A stretch of DNA of 64,000 nt from Rubrimonas sp036788415 (GTDB taxonomy: Bacteria; Pseudomonadota; Alphaproteobacteria; Rhodobacterales; Rhodobacteraceae). The notes under the pieces are model-generated. The model was not told the origin of the DNA, did no database searches, and saw only the letters and a list, made by a program, of their open reading frames with translations. The stretch covers positions 1 through 64,000 of the forward strand of contig NZ_DAIQNN010000008.1 in assembly GCF_036788415.1 (NCBI RefSeq), in the 5' to 3' direction. Made by a program: the position numbers and the translations under genes. How positions within the stretch are numbered: position 1 is the first letter of the stretch; the number at the start of each line of letters is the position of its first letter. Shown one piece after another: positions 46,729 through 55,954 of the stretch.

Positions 46729-47382
46729 ATGCCGCCGCGCCCGCCTTTCGACTACGACGTCAGCGTCACCGCCGACAAGGCGCGTCGCGCGCGGCGTCGC
46801 GGCATGACGGGCGCCGTCGAGGGCGCGGAGCGGCTCTGCGACCATCCCGGCTGCGACCGCTCGGGTCTCTACCGCGCGCCCTATGCGCCGACGGACCTGA
46901 ACCGCTATCGCTGGTTCTGCCTCGACCACATTCGCGACTACAACAAGTCGTGGGATTTCTTCGCCGAGCACAGCGTCGAGGAGATCGAGGCCCGCCAGCG
47001 CGCCGCCGCGACCTGGGAGCGCCCGACCTGGCGGCTCGGCGAACGCGCGACCAGCCACGCCCATGCCGAGGGCCGGGCCTGGGAGCGCTTCGGCTTCTCC
47101 GATCCGGCGGACGTGCTGGGCGAGATGGGCACCCTCAACCCCGGGCGCAGCCGCGATGCGCCGCGTCCGCGCCGCAGCGTGCCCAAGAACGTCCGCAACG
47201 CGCTCGAAATCCTCGGCGCCGCCGAGACCGAGACGCGCGACGAGATCCGCCAGCGCTACCGCGTCCTCGTCAAGGATCTGCACCCCGACATGAACGGCGG
47301 CGACCGGCGCGAGGAGGGGCGGCTGCGCCGGGTGCTCTGGGCGTGGGAGCAGATCAAGGCGTCGCGGCTCTTCCCGAAATGA
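46729..47382 (+). CDS. J-domain protein (DnaJ family)
   Basis: Protein of 217 residues with a C-terminal J domain (about 150-217): the NALEILGAAETETRDEIRQRYRVLVKDLHPDMNGGD segment has the HPD motif that stimulates DnaK ATPase. The N-terminal part carries a Cys/His pattern CDHPGCDRSGLYRAP and the WFCLDHIRDYNKSWDFF block, conserved in alphaproteobacterial members of this family. No G/F or zinc-finger DnaJ domain is present. It is a co-chaperone of unknown client. In relatives cobS often follows; here a PagL-like gene follows instead. Confidence 0.9.
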   Translation: MPPRPPFDYDVSVTADKARRARRRGMTGAVEGAERLCDHPGCDRSGLYRAPYAPTDLNRYRWFCLDHIRDYNKSWDFFAEHSVEEIEARQRAAATWERPTWRLGERATSHAHAEGRAWERFGFSDPADVLGEMGTLNPGRSRDAPRPRRSVPKNVRNALEILGAAETETRDEIRQRYRVLVKDLHPDMNGGDRREEGRLRRVLWAWEQIKASRLFPK

Positions 47383-47462
47383 CGCCGGCGGCTTGACGCG
47401 CCGCCGCCGACGCCCGATCTCGCGAAGGGGTGCGGCGCTTGGTCCCGAGGAGACGCCGGAAC

Positions 47463-48059
47463 ATGATCAGCCTGCTCGCACGCGCCGCCTGCGCCGCGGC
47501 GATATGTCTATGCGCCTTCGCCGCGAATGCGCGCGCGACGCAAGCAGAGCCGCCCCGCAACGCCGTCGCAGCTTTCGGCGCGTGGATGACCGACGAGAAC
47601 TGGGAAGACCTGTTCCTCGCCCCGCACGACATCGATTTCGAGGATGCGGGGCTCGTGGGCGTCGCGCTGTCGCGGCGCATCGCGGAGCCGGTGGAGGGGC
47701 TGTCCTTCGAGATCGAGGGCCAGATCGCGAAGCATTTCGGATCGCAGAGCCACTGGGAGGTCAACGCGCCGATCCTGACCGCCCGCTGGTCGCGATTCCC
47801 GTGGGACGAGACCGTGGCGACTTCGGCGGCCTTCGGTCTGGGCCTCTCGGTCGCGAGCGAGACGCCCGAGCTCGAAGTCGCCAATGAGGGCGACAGCTCG
47901 CAGACGATGGCCTACTGGATGATCGAACTCGCGCTGGGCCGCCCCGGATCGGACTGGGAGGTGATCGGGCGGGTCCATCACCGCTCCAACGCCTACGGCC
48001 TGTTCGGCGACGATGGCGGGTCCAACGCGCTGGCGCTCGGTCTGCGGCGGCGATTCTAG
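47463..48059 (+). CDS. PagL-like outer membrane lipid A deacylase family protein
   Basis: Exported protein of 198 residues with a signal peptide (MISLLARAACAAAICLCAFAANARA). The mature part alternates polar and hydrophobic residues as in an eight-strand beta-barrel and ends in LALGLRRRF, with a C-terminal aromatic residue as in outer membrane proteins. VIGRVHHRSNAYGLFG matches the His-X-Ser-Asn catalytic block of PagL (acyloxyacyl hydrolase family). The Glu of the PagL triad is not obvious at the expected distance, where Ser stands with Asp residues nearby. The assignment is moderately sure; the deacylase activity is not. Confidence 0.65.
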   Translation: MISLLARAACAAAICLCAFAANARATQAEPPRNAVAAFGAWMTDENWEDLFLAPHDIDFEDAGLVGVALSRRIAEPVEGLSFEIEGQIAKHFGSQSHWEVNAPILTARWSRFPWDETVATSAAFGLGLSVASETPELEVANEGDSSQTMAYWMIELALGRPGSDWEVIGRVHHRSNAYGLFGDDGGSNALALGLRRRF

Positions 48060-48209
48060 GCGCGCAAACCGACCTGCAGGGATCAATTCACCAGAATTTC
48101 CCTTTCAGAACAACGGTCCCATCCTCGTTACCTGCTTCTCTCAGGTCGACTTCCGCTCTAGCCTCCGGCGCGCGGCGGATCGGCGCCGTCTCGCTTCACG
48201 GAGCCCCCC

Positions 48210-49820
48210 ATGCCCCGCGCCGTCGATCTCGTCGCCGCCCGCCTCGCCGCCGCGGGCTGCCGTTTCGCCTTCGGGTTGCCCGGGGGCGAAGTGCTGGCGA
48301 TGCTCGACGCGCTCGACCGCGCCGGGATCGCGTTCCGCCTCGCCCGCCACGAGACCGCGGCGGGCTTCATGGCGGAAGGGGCCTGGCATGCGACCGGCGC
48401 GCCCGGCGTGCTGCTCGCGACGCTCGGGCCCGGCCTCGCCAATGCGGTGAATGCGGCGGCGAACGCGCTGCAGGATCAGGTTCCGCTGCTCATCCTGTCG
48501 GGTTGCGTCGAGGCGGCCGAGGCCGAGCGCTACACCCATCAGGTGATCGATCAGACAGCCCTCATGCGCCCGGTCTGCAAGGCGAGCTTCCGGCTGACCG
48601 ACGGCGCGGTCGATCTGATCGCCGACAAGGCGGTGCGGCTGGCGCTCGGCGACCCGCAAGGCCCTGTGCACATCGACATCCCCGTCGGGCTGGCCACGCG
48701 CGACCAGCCGCCGCCGCGCCGCGCGCTGCTCGCACCGACGGCCCCTGCTGCGCCCGCGCCGGGGCCGCAGCTGGAGGCGGCGCGCGCGGCGCTGGCGCGG
48801 GCGGAGCGGCCGGTGATGCTCGCGGGCGTCGGCGCGGTGGCGCATCGGGCCGGGCCGCTGGCGCGGGAGGTCTGCGCGCGCTTCGGCATGCCGCTGCTGA
48901 CCACTTACAAGGCCAAGGGGCTGATCGACGAGGCCGACCCGCTCTGCCTCGGCGGGCATGGCCTGTCGCCGAAATCGGACGCCATCGTGCGCCATCTGCT
49001 CGACCGCGCCGATCTGGTGCTGACGCTCGGCTACGACCCGGTCGAGATGCGCGCGGGCTGGATCGATCCCTGGTCGCCCGAGCGCTGCGTCGCGCTCGAC
49101 CATGCGCCGGCGCGCCACGGAGTTCACGGCGCGTCGGTCAGCTTCGTCGGCGACGTGGCGGCGGGGCTGCGCGCGCTGAGCGACGGCGTCGCGCCGGCGC
49201 GCCCGACCTGGCCCTGCGGCGCGCCGGCGGCGGCGCGCGCGGCGCTCGACGCGGCCTTCGCGCCGCCGGCGGAATGGGGACCGCACGCGGCCTTCGCCGC
49301 GGCGCGCGCGGCGCTTCCGCCCGAGACTGTGGCGACGGTGGACAGCGGGGCGCACCGCATCCTGTTCAGCCAGATGTGGCGCTGCCCGGCCCCGCGGCGG
49401 CTGCTGCAAAGCTCGGGCTTCTGCACGATGGGCGCGGCGCTGCCGCTCGCCATCGGCCACGCCGCGGCGGCGCCGGACGTCCCTGTTCTGGCGGTGATGG
49501 GCGACGGCGGGGCCGAGATGGTCCTCGGCGAGTTCGCCTCGCTGCGCGACCTGGGCGCGCCGGTGATCGCGTTGGTGCTGGCCGACCGCAGCCTCGCGCT
49601 GATCGCGCTGAAGCAGCGCGCTTCGGGCCATCCGGATCGCGGCGTGAGTTTCGGCGGAACCGACTGGCCGGCGCTCGCGCGCGCCATTGGCGGGGAGGGG
49701 ACGTGGGTGCGCTCCGCCGCCGCGCTGACCGAGGCGATCGGGGCCGCCCGCGCGAGGCGCGACCGCTTCACGCTGCTCGCCTGCGAGATCGACGGCGCGC
49801 AGTACGAAGGCGCGTTCTGA
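48210..49820 (+). CDS. Thiamine-diphosphate enzyme, acetolactate-synthase-like
   Basis: TPP-dependent enzyme of 536 residues with the three domains of the acetolactate synthase/benzoylformate decarboxylase group. The N-terminal PYR domain has FAFGLPGGEVLAMLDAL and the cofactor-activating Glu in ARHETAAGFMAEG. The middle domain is around VMLAGVGAVAHRAG. The PP domain has GDGGAEMVLGEFASLRDLG, but the usual NN partner is replaced (LADRSLALIAL). The reaction is unknown; the sequence is not that of the standard IlvB (shorter, different binding block). The start is MPRAVDLVAARLAAAGCRF. An EamA transporter follows after about 80 bases. Confidence 0.8.
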   Translation: MPRAVDLVAARLAAAGCRFAFGLPGGEVLAMLDALDRAGIAFRLARHETAAGFMAEGAWHATGAPGVLLATLGPGLANAVNAAANALQDQVPLLILSGCVEAAEAERYTHQVIDQTALMRPVCKASFRLTDGAVDLIADKAVRLALGDPQGPVHIDIPVGLATRDQPPPRRALLAPTAPAAPAPGPQLEAARAALARAERPVMLAGVGAVAHRAGPLAREVCARFGMPLLTTYKAKGLIDEADPLCLGGHGLSPKSDAIVRHLLDRADLVLTLGYDPVEMRAGWIDPWSPERCVALDHAPARHGVHGASVSFVGDVAAGLRALSDGVAPARPTWPCGAPAAARAALDAAFAPPAEWGPHAAFAAARAALPPETVATVDSGAHRILFSQMWRCPAPRRLLQSSGFCTMGAALPLAIGHAAAAPDVPVLAVMGDGGAEMVLGEFASLRDLGAPVIALVLADRSLALIALKQRASGHPDRGVSFGGTDWPALARAIGGEGTWVRSAAALTEAIGAARARRDRFTLLACEIDGAQYEGAF

Positions 49821-49903
49821 GCCGCGCGGGCGGCGTCTGGCCCCGAACGGCGCATCGGGGCATGATCGCGCGCCGCCCGCCTCGGGCGACGCCGGAGCCC
49901 GCA

Positions 49904-50875
49904 ATGCCCAAGCCCGCCGCCTCGCAAGGCCCGATCTGGATCCCGGCCCCTGACCGCGTCGGCGCCGGCATGGCGCTGATGACGGCCGCGATGCTCGCGG
50001 CGCCGGGCATCGACGCCCTCGCCAAGCTCGCCACCGCCGAGGCGACGCCGCCGCAGATCGGGCTCGCGCGTTTCGTCGTGCAGGCTGTCCTGCTCGCGCC
50101 GCTGATGCTGCTCGGCCGTCGCCTCCTGCTCCCCTCCGCCTCCGAACTCGGCCTGCACGCGGCGCGCGGCGCGCTGATGGGCGTGGCGACCGTCCTGTTC
50201 TTCACCGCGCTCACCCGCATGGCGGTCGCCGACGCCATCGCGATCTTCTTCGTCGAGCCGATGATCCTGACCTTGCTCTCGGCGCTGATCCTGCGCGAGC
50301 AGGTCGGCTGGCGGCGCTATGCGGCTTGCCTTGTCGGCTTCGGCGGCGCGCTGCTGATCATCCAGCCGAAATTCCAGGATTTCGGCTGGCTCGCCGCAGC
50401 GCCCGTAGGGGCGGCCTTCTGCTTCGCGCTTTACCTGATCCTCACCCGCCGCGCCGCGCAACGTTCGGACCCGATCAGCATCCAGTTCTGGGCCGGCCTC
50501 TTCGGCGCGCTCACCGTCGGGGCCGCCATCGCCGCAGGCGGGCTCGCAGGCTCGGCGACCTTCCGCCTCGCCCCGGTCTCCGACGCGACGCTCCTGCTCC
50601 TGTTCGGCGTCGGCGCCTGCGCGACGGTCTCGCATCTGGCGATCGTGGCGGCCTTCGCGCGGGCGCCGGCCTCGGTGCTCGCGCCGTTCCAGTATCTGGA
50701 GATCCTGTCGGCGACGGCGCTCGGCTTCCTGATCTTCGGCGATTTTCCGGACGCTTTGACCTGGGTCGGGATCGCGATCATCACCGGCTCGGGGCTGGTG
50801 ATCGTCCACCGCGAGCGCCTCGCCGAAAAGCGCGCCCGCGCTCAGGCGAGGCTGTCGAGCACCGCGTCGAGATAG
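49904..50875 (+). CDS. EamA family transporter (DMT superfamily)
   Basis: Inner membrane protein of 323 residues with ten predicted helices in two EamA repeats, beginning at about 20 and 165. Typical segments are PPQIGLARFVVQAVLLAPLML, ADAIAIFFVEPMILTLLSALIL with REQVGWRRYAACLVGFGGALLI, and APFQYLEILSATALGFLIFGDFPDALTWVGIAII. Substrate unknown; members export amino acids or other metabolites. The ATG at 49904 is taken; an ATG 14 codons upstream is also possible. It overlaps the end of thiN on the opposite strand by 34 bases. Confidence 0.88.
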   Translation: MPKPAASQGPIWIPAPDRVGAGMALMTAAMLAAPGIDALAKLATAEATPPQIGLARFVVQAVLLAPLMLLGRRLLLPSASELGLHAARGALMGVATVLFFTALTRMAVADAIAIFFVEPMILTLLSALILREQVGWRRYAACLVGFGGALLIIQPKFQDFGWLAAAPVGAAFCFALYLILTRRAAQRSDPISIQFWAGLFGALTVGAAIAAGGLAGSATFRLAPVSDATLLLLFGVGACATVSHLAIVAAFARAPASVLAPFQYLEILSATALGFLIFGDFPDALTWVGIAIITGSGLVIVHRERLAEKRARAQARLSSTASR

Positions 50876-51501
50876 CGCCGCTCCACCATCGCCGCGACAT
50901 GACGGGCGTCGAAGCGCGCCGCCACCTCAGCGGCGTTGGCGCGGTTCGACGTGCCGATCCGGGACCCCGCCGCCAGCGCCAGCCGCTCCAGCGGCCATTC
51001 GAGCCCTTCGGAACTGAGCGCCACTGTCGGCGCGAGCGGATAGAACGACACGCGGGCGCCGGGGGCGAGGCGCGCCCGCCAGTCGCACGGGGCGAGGAAG
51101 ATCGCGTCCTCGTCCCCGATCAGCGCGATGCGCTTCTCGGGAAAACGCATCAGCGCGTGCAGGGCCGCCAGCGTGTGATCGAAGCGACGGCCGAGAAACC
51201 CCACGCCGAGCCAGAACGAGGCTTCGGTGACCTCGAGGCATTTCTCAAGATCGGTGCTGTCCTGCTCGGCGATCGGCAACACCTGCGCGCCCGCGCCGCG
51301 CCAATGGTCGAGGTCGCGCGCGCTGTCCATGTCGCCGATCACCGCGCGGGGCGTCAGCCCCCAGTCCCGCAACAGGTTCGCGCCGCCATCCGCCGCGACG
51401 AGGTCCGGCGCGCGGGCGAGGGCGAGGTCGAGCGTCGCGCGGTCTAGCGCCCCCCCGCCGGCGAGCGTGACGCCGCCGGCGAAGCGCAGCGTCGCGGTCA
51501 C
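50842..51501 (-). CDS. thiN: Thiamine diphosphokinase
   Basis: Converts thiamine to thiamine diphosphate in one step, 219 residues. The N-terminal domain has APDLVAADGGANLLRDWGLTPRAVIGDMDSA and QDSTDLEKCLE, the nucleotide- and metal-binding blocks. GVGFLGRRFDHTLAALHAL is the family segment before the C-terminal thiamine-binding beta domain (SEGLEWPLE, then GTSNRA). It would process the thiamine imported by thiBPQ. It overlaps the DUF2842 stop by four bases. Confidence 0.94.
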   Translation of the reverse strand: MTATLRFAGGVTLAGGGALDRATLDLALARAPDLVAADGGANLLRDWGLTPRAVIGDMDSARDLDHWRGAGAQVLPIAEQDSTDLEKCLEVTEASFWLGVGFLGRRFDHTLAALHALMRFPEKRIALIGDEDAIFLAPCDWRARLAPGARVSFYPLAPTVALSSEGLEWPLERLALAAGSRIGTSNRANAAEVAARFDARHVAAMVERRYLDAVLDSLA

Positions 51502-51725
51502 TTCTCGCCAGCGGGGGGCGCGTCAGGGTCGGGCTTGCCGACGCCGAGGAACAGTCGCTTCAGCGGAAACGCCCAGACGACGCCGAGGCCGACATAGATC
51601 GCCAGCTCGACCCAGATCGAGGGCCTTTCGAACAGGCTCACCAGCCACAACGCCGCGCCGATATAGACCGGCAGGCCGACGAGCAGGACGAGGGCGGCGA
51701 GTTTCTTGCGCGTGTCATAGGTCAT
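51498..51725 (-). CDS. DUF2842 membrane protein
   Basis: Small protein of 75 residues with two membrane helices (about 7-28 and 38-55). MTYDTRKKLAALVLLVGLP and the WVELAIYVGLGVVWAFPLKRLF segment are the DUF2842 signature. Function unknown, common in alphaproteobacteria. Its end overlaps the thiN start by four bases (ATGA), suggesting co-translation. Confidence 0.88.
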   Translation of the reverse strand: MTYDTRKKLAALVLLVGLPVYIGAALWLVSLFERPSIWVELAIYVGLGVVWAFPLKRLFLGVGKPDPDAPPAGEK

Positions 51726-51764
51726 GGAGCGGAGCTAGCCTTCCGGGGCGGGTTCGGCAACGGC

Positions 51765-53057
<1,293 letters not shown>

Positions 53058-53127
53058 GCAAGCTCTCCCCGGCCCATCTGCCCGCCCGCCATAGCGCAGC
53101 GGCGTCGCCCCGAAAAGCCGGGGGCGC

Positions 53128-54048
53128 TCAGCGCGACGCCGACAGATCCGCGAACGCCTCGCGCGCCAGCTCCGCGAGCAGCCGAAGCGCCGAAACCTCG
53201 GTCAGCGAGCGCCGCCACGCCAGCCCGATCCGCCGGTGCAGCGCCCGCCCGCGCAGAGGCAGCGCAACCACGTCGCCGCCCACGCGCAGCTCGCTGCGGC
53301 AATAGAGCTCTGGCGCGAAGGCGACGCCCGCGTTCATGCCGGTCATCACCCGCAGCGCGTCGAGGCTCGACCCCTCGTAATCGCGCGACAGCCTCGCGCC
53401 GAACGCATCGCAGACGCTCTCGACTTGCTCGCGCAACCGGTAGCGCGGGTCGAGGGTCAGCACCTCCAGCCCCGCGAGCTGCTCCGGGGCCACGGCGCCG
53501 ACGGCGGCGAGGGGGTGGTCGGCGGCGACGAGCAGCAGCAGCCGCTCGCGAAACAGCTCCTCGCAGGCGAGCGTCGGATCGCGCACCGGCATCTGGGCGA
53601 GGATGGCGTCATGCGCCCCCTCGGCCAGTTCGCGTTCGAGATCGGCCGGCGCTCCCTCGCGGACGCCGAGCCGCAGGTTCGGGTGGCGGCGGTGCAGCCG
53701 CGCCACGACATGCGGCAGCAGATAGGGGCCGATCGTGGGGCTGACGCCGAGCGTCAACCGGCCCGACAGGGATTTGCGGGCGCCGGCGGCGAAATCTTCG
53801 AGCGCGCGCGCGCCCTCGACCACCGCGCGGATGCGCCCCAGCGCCTCGCGTCCGACCGGCGTCAGTTCCGCGCCCTGCGCGCGCCGCTCGACCAGCGCCA
53901 GCCCAAGCGCCTCCTCGAGCCCCTTGATCTGGGCGCTGAGCGCCGGCTGGCTTATCCCGAGCCTCGCGGCGGCGGCGCGGAAGGAGCGCGCCTCGGCCAG
54001 GGCGATCAGACAGCAGAACTGGCGCAGGCTGACGCGCGGCATGGTCAT
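53128..54048 (-). CDS. OxyR-like LysR-family regulator
   Basis: LysR-type regulator of 306 residues. The start MTMPRVSLRQFCCLIALAEARSF leads into the winged helix FRAAAARLGISQPALSAQIKGLEEALG. The effector domain begins LTLGVSPTIGPYLLPHVV, a hallmark of OxyR-like proteins. At the OxyR redox site, E. coli CLRDQAMGFC aligns with RLREQVESVC: the peroxidatic Cys199 is replaced by Arg, while Cys208 is kept. It is therefore unlikely to sense peroxide by the disulfide switch. No katG or ahp gene is nearby. A perfect ATAG-N7-CTAT palindrome is just upstream of the start. Confidence 0.85.
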   Translation of the reverse strand: MTMPRVSLRQFCCLIALAEARSFRAAAARLGISQPALSAQIKGLEEALGLALVERRAQGAELTPVGREALGRIRAVVEGARALEDFAAGARKSLSGRLTLGVSPTIGPYLLPHVVARLHRRHPNLRLGVREGAPADLERELAEGAHDAILAQMPVRDPTLACEELFRERLLLLVAADHPLAAVGAVAPEQLAGLEVLTLDPRYRLREQVESVCDAFGARLSRDYEGSSLDALRVMTGMNAGVAFAPELYCRSELRVGGDVVALPLRGRALHRRIGLAWRRSLTEVSALRLLAELAREAFADLSASR

Positions 54049-54069
54049 GCGATAGGAAAATCCTATCGC
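54049..54069. promoter_or_regulatory. OxyR-type palindrome upstream of the LysR gene
   Basis: GCGATAGGA-AAA-TCCTATCGC is a perfect 9+3+9 palindrome. Its core ATAG-N7-CTAT has the spacing of the OxyR half-operator and the T-N11-A form of LysR boxes. It directly abuts the proposed start codon, so it would serve for autorepression, or the true start is the next ATG six bases further in. Confidence 0.6.
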
Positions 54070-54276
54070 TCCGCGCCTGTCAACGACGGTTCCCGTATCG
54101 CCCCGGCCTCCTATCTTTCCGCCCACAGGGCGGCTTTTGCCGTCCGGCGTCGAACGGGCGCGGCACGGTTTACGGTCTCCCCCGACCCTCCGTGCGACCC
54201 GGCCGGCCCGCGCGCCGCGTCACTCCCCCGCACCCTTGACGCGGCGCGCGGATCTCCACCTCCTCCCGGAAACGCG

Positions 54277-54299
54277 AAACGCGCGCCCGAAGGCGCGCG
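54277..54299 (-). terminator. Intrinsic terminator of grxD
   Basis: On the minus strand, 8-base arms CGCGCGCC and GGCGCGCG (54292-54299 and 54280-54287) enclose a TTCG loop and are followed by a short T run (TTT). It lies 27 bases after the grxD stop. Confidence 0.65.
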
Positions 54300-54325
54300 C
54301 CGGCGTTTCCGAGCTTTCGGGCCGA

Positions 54326-54703
54326 TCAGGACGCCTTGTTGGCTTCCCGGATCTTCTCGGCGGCGGCCGCGTCGAAGGCGACGCCCTTCTCGGCGAAGAG
54401 CTTGTCCAGTTCGCTCGACAGGGTCATTTCGGTGACGATGTCGCAGCCGCCCACGAACTCGCCCTTGACGTAGAGCTGCGGGATCGTCGGCCAGTCGCTG
54501 AAGCTCTTGACGCCGTCGCGGATCGCCTCGTCGCTGAGGACGTCCACATCCTTGTAGTCGACGCCCATGTAGCCGAGGATCGACGCGACGCGCGAGGAGA
54601 AGCCGCAGCGCGGCATCTCGCGGTCGCCCTTCATGAACAGGACGACGTCGTTGGCGCCGATCACGTCGCGGATGCGGTCATGTGCGGGGTTGGCTTCGGC
54701 CAT
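54326..54703 (-). CDS. grxD: Monothiol glutaredoxin (Grx4/GrxD type)
   Basis: Monothiol glutaredoxin of 125 residues. The active site is RCGFSSRV with a single Cys in the CGFS motif, preceded by VVLFMKGDREMP. Family segments WPTIPQLYVKGEFVGGCDIVTEM bind glutathione. Such proteins hold [2Fe-2S] clusters with BolA. The ATG at 54703 is chosen because GGAG lies eight bases upstream. It follows the bolA gene after 54 bases on the same strand. Confidence 0.95.
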   Translation of the reverse strand: MAEANPAHDRIRDVIGANDVVLFMKGDREMPRCGFSSRVASILGYMGVDYKDVDVLSDEAIRDGVKSFSDWPTIPQLYVKGEFVGGCDIVTEMTLSSELDKLFAEKGVAFDAAAAEKIREANKAS

Positions 54704-54757
54704 TTGCGTCTCCATTGCGAGGGGCTCGGGGCGCAGCCCCGGCGTCGATCGGGTCGT

Positions 54758-54991
54758 TCAGTCCGGTGCGCGGGTGGTGAGCGCGAGGGCGTGCAGTTCG
54801 CCGCCCATGCGCCCCTTGAGCGCGGCGTAGATCATCTGGTGCTGCTGCACGCGGTTGCGGCCGCGGAAGGCTTCGGTGACGACCGTCGCGGCGTAATGGT
54901 CGCCATCGCCGGCTAGGTCGCGAATCTCGACTTTGGCGTCGGGATAGGCTTCCCGGATCAGCCGCTCGATTTCCGCCGCTTCCATCGCCAT
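54758..54991 (-). CDS. BolA family protein, glutaredoxin partner
   Basis: BolA/IbaG-like protein of 77 residues. Conserved are IERLIREAYPDAKVEIRDLAGDGDHYAATVV, then FRGRNRVQQHQMIYAALKGRMGGELHALALTT with the invariant His of ELHAL. It is upstream of grxD, the usual BolA-Grx4 pair that carries [2Fe-2S] clusters for iron sensing or delivery. The start may also be two codons inside. Confidence 0.93.
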   Translation of the reverse strand: MAMEAAEIERLIREAYPDAKVEIRDLAGDGDHYAATVVTEAFRGRNRVQQHQMIYAALKGRMGGELHALALTTRAPD

Positions 54992-55096
54992 GGCGCGCCC
55001 TTTTCCGATGCGTTTCGTAAGTTAAAGACTTAGAACGCGCGCAGGGGGCGCGCAAGCGGCGCCTTGCGCGGCGCGCGCGCCGGAAAGGGCCTTGCA

Positions 55097-55711
55097 ATGA
55101 CGCGACTGGTCGAAGCGCCGACGATCCATCCCTCGGCCAGCCTCCGCAACGCCGCGCTCGGCCGTTATGTCGAAATCGCCGAGGGAACCCGGCTGCTCGA
55201 CTGCGCCATCGGCGACTACAGCTACACCGATCGCTTCGCCGACATCGCCAACGCCGATGTCGGCAAGTTCTCCAACATCGCCAGCTTCGCGCGCATCGGG
55301 GCGACCGACCACCCGATGGGGCGCGCCTCGCTGCACCACTTCCTCTATCGCTCCGCTTCCTACTGGGACGACGCCGAGGACGACGCGGCGTTCTTCGCCG
55401 CCCGCGCCGCGCGACGGGCGCATGTCGGCTGCGACACCTGGATCGGCCACGGCGCGATGGTGATGCCGGAGGTCCGCGTCGGCCATGGGGCCGTGCTCGC
55501 GGCCAAGGCGGTGGCGACGCGCGAAGTCGCCCCCTACGAGATCGTCGCGGGCGTTCCGGCGCGAAGGATCGGCCGGCGCTTCTCGGAAGCCGTCGCCGAG
55601 CGCATGATCGCGCTCGCCTGGTGGGACTGGGACCACGACCGCCTTCGCGCGGCGCTGGAGGACTTCCGCGCCCTCTCGGCCGAGGCGTTCCTGGACAAGC
55701 ATGGCGGCTGA
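55097..55711 (+). CDS. Hexapeptide-repeat acetyltransferase, phosphonate-metabolism type
   Basis: Acyltransferase of 204 residues with left-handed beta-helix repeats (residues about 10-60 and 110-150, HVGCDTWIGHGAMVMPEVRVGHGAVLAAKAVATREVAPYEIVAGVPARRIGRRF, divided by turns). The C-terminal WWDWDHDRLRAALEDFRALSAEAFLDKH is characteristic of the phosphonate-associated transferase group. In relatives it accompanies phn genes, but none are seen here. The ATG at 55097 is chosen over one 11 codons upstream. The substrate is not known. Confidence 0.82.
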   Translation: MTRLVEAPTIHPSASLRNAALGRYVEIAEGTRLLDCAIGDYSYTDRFADIANADVGKFSNIASFARIGATDHPMGRASLHHFLYRSASYWDDAEDDAAFFAARAARRAHVGCDTWIGHGAMVMPEVRVGHGAVLAAKAVATREVAPYEIVAGVPARRIGRRFSEAVAERMIALAWWDWDHDRLRAALEDFRALSAEAFLDKHGG

Positions 55712-55793
55712 GGGAGGCGCACCTCAGGCCTGCCGTGAGGAACAAGTCGCACCCTGCTGAATTCGAACGCGAAACACGGGTCCGCAACGCGCC

Positions 55794-55860
55794 AAAAAAA
55801 AGCGCCCCGCAAGGGGGCGCGAAGTCGATTGAGGCAGGTTTCATACAGGCAAGAAACCTA
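55794..55860 (-). ncRNA. Possible small RNA with intrinsic terminator
   Basis: On the minus strand a perfect stem AGGTTTC/GAAACCT (55836-55859, 10-base loop) is followed by a strong terminator: stem GCGCCCC/GGGGCGC (55802-55808, 55814-55820) and eight T (complement of 55794-55801). No minus-strand gene ends here, so the terminator is unexplained unless a short RNA is made. The 5' end and promoter are not certain. The same hairpins could alternatively belong to a leader of the binding-protein gene. Confidence 0.4.
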
Positions 55861-55879
55861 TCGAGCAGTGAGTGAACAA

Positions 55880-55914
55880 TGCGCCATGCCGCCTTGTGGC
55901 GCAAGTGTTTTTTT
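55880..55914 (+). terminator. Intrinsic terminator or attenuator before the binding-protein gene
   Basis: On the plus strand the arms TGCGCCA (55880-55886) and TGGCGCA (55897-55903) form a 7-base stem, followed after four bases by seven T (55908-55914). It could end the acetyltransferase transcript. Being only 40 bases upstream of the next start, it could also attenuate that gene. Confidence 0.55.
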
Positions 55915-55954
55915 GCGCAGATGGCGCGTCGGAAGGTGCGGGGGGAGGTTGGGC

